Below are positions 6,629 through 7,703 of a stretch of 7,703 bases of DNA, piece by piece. The notes beneath the pieces were generated by a model that saw only the letters and a list, made by a program, of their open reading frames with translations, did not search any database and was not told the DNA's origin. The DNA is from Flavobacteriales bacterium. Lineage in GTDB: Bacteria > Bacteroidota > Bacteroidia > Flavobacteriales > UBA7312. The position numbers and the translations under genes were made by a program. The first letter of the stretch is position 1. Each line of letters begins with the position of its first letter. The stretch is from NCBI GenBank assembly GCA_002862585.1, contig PKDP01000132.1, forward strand, positions 1 to 7,703, given 5' to 3'.

Positions 6629-7468
6629 TTACAACTTCCAAACGGCTTTTACCATTCTATTTCTGCCCTGCATATCTTTTTTTATTAAGATGTCTTGAAA
6701 TGAATTCTTCTCTAATAAATCCTTTACTTCAAAGGCTTTTTGTTCATTTATTTCGAAAAATAATACGCCTCCATCATTCAAAATTTCCTTAGAAAATCCA
6801 ACAATACGTTTGTAATAAAGCAATGCGTTATTGTCATCAACAAAAAGAGCCAATTCTGGTTCAAAATCCAATACATTTTGTCGAATATTAGATTTTTCAC
6901 TTTCTAAAACATAAGGAGGATTACTGACTATTAAATCAAATTTATGCTCAGTGGATAAATCTTCAAAAATATCATGCTTCATAAAGTTGATTGACACATT
7001 ATTTTTAATAGCATTAAGCTTAGCTATTTCTAAGGCTTCAGATGAAATATCCAGTGCATTCATATTTATATTTGAAAATTTAGCAAGAGAGATAGCTATA
7101 CATCCACTTCCTGTTCCAATGTCTAGTCCATTTATAAAATCATCTTCTAGAATCCATCGTGTAAGCTCTTCCGTTTCAGGGCGAGGTATCAAACAGGCTG
7201 GACTAAGCTTAAACACAAGACCATTAAATTCACATTCTCCAAAGATGTATTGAATAGGTTCATGTTTTTTTAATCTTGAAACTATCTCTTTAAAGGAATT
7301 TATAACTTCATTTGAAAGTGGATAATTGGACATTAATAGCCAATTAGATCTACTAAGTTTTAAAATGGAATCGATACACCAAAATGCCAAGCTATCAGTT
7401 TCATTATCAGAGTAAATAGACTGCAATTCGGATTTAAAAAACGGCAATATGTCTTTAGACATTTTCAT
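6629..7468 (-). CDS. prmC: PrmC (HemK): peptide chain release factor N5-glutamine methyltransferase
   Basis: Uses S-adenosylmethionine to methylate the glutamine of the GGQ loop in release factors RF1 and RF2, improving translation termination. The protein has 279 residues, normal for the family. An N-terminal helical domain (1-75) ends with the family signature PIQYIFGECEFNG (71-83). Then come LIPRPETEEL (93-102), the SAM-binding motif LDIGTGSGCIAISLA (115-129), an acidic residue in ALDIS (138-142) that should bind the ribose, and the catalytic NPPY (183-186), which grips the glutamine side chain. ATG at 7466-7468 is used; a second ATG two codons on (7460-7462) is equally possible. The frame also remains open a few codons upstream toward the composition break, so the true upstream region and promoter are probably missing from this molecule. 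First visible gene of the cluster with ligA and dapA. Confidence 0.96.
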   Translation of the reverse strand: MKMSKDILPFFKSELQSIYSDNETDSLAFWCIDSILKLSRSNWLLMSNYPLSNEVINSFKEIVSRLKKHEPIQYIFGECEFNGLVFKLSPACLIPRPETEELTRWILEDDFINGLDIGTGSGCIAISLAKFSNINMNALDISSEALEIAKLNAIKNNVSINFMKHDIFEDLSTEHKFDLIVSNPPYVLESEKSNIRQNVLDFEPELALFVDDNNALLYYKRIVGFSKEILNDGGVLFFEINEQKAFEVKDLLEKNSFQDILIKKDMQGRNRMVKAVWKL

Positions 7469-7490
7469 CCGACCAATTTTGATATCCCGG
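7469..7490. other. Abrupt composition break / probable chimeric junction
   Basis: The 18 bases just upstream of prmC are still AT-rich, whereas from 7487 the sequence becomes about 66% GC (143 of 217 by hand count) and stays so to the edge. The break falls within about 10 bp of 7485. Sites GATATC (7481-7486) and GGCGCGCC (7489-7496) lie at the break. Codon usage, gene type and strand all change here. I read this as an artificial join between two organisms' DNA. A natural horizontal transfer boundary is possible but less likely. Confidence 0.75.
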
Positions 7491-7703
7491 CGCGCCCACG
7501 TCCTTCAAATCACCCAAGGCGATGACGAATGCCCCTCGGCGGTGGAGCGTGAAGCCAAACGGCGGCGTGATCGAGCCCGGAAGCACGGTGCAGATCGTGC
7601 TGAGTCTCATCACGGCACGCGCCAAGGAGTCCTTTGCCAACGACCACCACCTGATCCTCTCGCTGCCGCTGCAGCCAGAGGACGTCGCGCGCCTGCTGCA
7701 GCT
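7483..7703 (+). CDS. Fragment of a MSP/VAP-like domain protein, probably eukaryotic (both ends missing)
   Basis: The plus strand is open for 73 codons from 7483 (after TGA at 7480-7482) to the window edge, and third positions are overwhelmingly G or C, as in a real gene from a GC-rich genome. The stretch TNAPRRWSVKPNGGVIEPGS (residues 15-34) matches the MSP domain pattern of VAP proteins, where KTTAPxRYxVRPNxGxIxPG is the conserved core, followed by strands TVQIVLSL (35-42) and HHLILSLPL (55-63). VAPs sit in the endoplasmic reticulum membrane and bind FFAT motifs at membrane contact sites; this fragment is too short to say which MSP protein it is. The first residues may be junction or intron sequence. 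A bacterial Ig-like/ASH domain is the main alternative. It has no link to the neighbouring bacterial genes. Confidence 0.6.

Noticed and set aside
6093..7253. Plus-strand open frames opposite ligA (6093-6365) and prmC (6951-7253).
   Set aside because: Both lie fully antisense to genes with intact catalytic motifs and have low-complexity translations.
1..7468. A new defence, mobile or biosynthetic system in the bacterial part.
   Set aside because: Every long stretch is explained by recognisable housekeeping genes apart from one small conserved hypothetical gene; no repeats, integrase, transposase or array was seen.
7455..7640. Minus-strand open frame of 61 codons that crosses the composition break next to prmC.
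   Set aside because: It is antisense to the MSP-like frame, uses a different frame from prmC, spans two unlike compositions and shows no family motif.

Overview
The window is about 7.48 kb of AT-rich bacterial chromosome joined to about 0.22 kb of very different DNA. The bacterial part looks like a member of the Bacteroidota, most likely a flavobacterium. The evidence is the low GC (about one third or less by eye), no clear Shine-Dalgarno sequences, starts preceded by A-rich DNA, Bacteroidetes-type promoter-like boxes (TAnnTTTG), a Bacteroidetes-style omega/Rpb6-like protein, and the order bamD - omega - coaBC. These are housekeeping genes with few surprises.

Layout. Positions 1-1824 hold a minus-strand cluster, read right to left: bamD (outer-membrane assembly lipoprotein), a small RNA polymerase omega-like gene, and the first 230 codons of coaBC (coenzyme A synthesis), which runs off the left edge. 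Both gene joints are TAATG, with the stop and the next start sharing one base. A 135 bp divergent intergenic region (1825-1959) has promoter-like boxes on both strands. Positions 1960-3201 hold the only well-supported complete plus-strand gene, a PLP-dependent alpha-oxoamine synthase of the serine palmitoyltransferase / KBL / BioF / cysteate acyltransferase type. Its 3' end overlaps that of dapA by 11 bp. Positions 3191-7468 hold a second tight minus-strand cluster, in transcription order prmC (release factor methyltransferase), ligA (NAD+-dependent DNA ligase), a conserved hypothetical protein resembling DUF6913, and dapA (lysine/diaminopimelate synthesis). Gaps are 12 bp or less, or the genes overlap.

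From about 7483-7490 to the right edge the composition jumps to about 66% GC (hand count, 143 of 217). A plus-strand frame stays open to the edge, has strong GC bias at third codon positions, and reads like the core of a eukaryotic MSP/VAP domain. The simplest reading is a chimeric join (assembly, amplification or cloning) between a flavobacterial contig and a GC-rich eukaryotic fragment. I do not think it is a natural gene neighbourhood.

I found no tRNA, rRNA, CRISPR array, insertion sequence or obvious new multi-gene system. The points most worth a second look are the foreign right end, the uncertain substrate of the oxoamine synthase (sphingolipid or sulfonolipid), the altered catalytic positions in CoaBC, and the predicted lysine-insensitive DapA.
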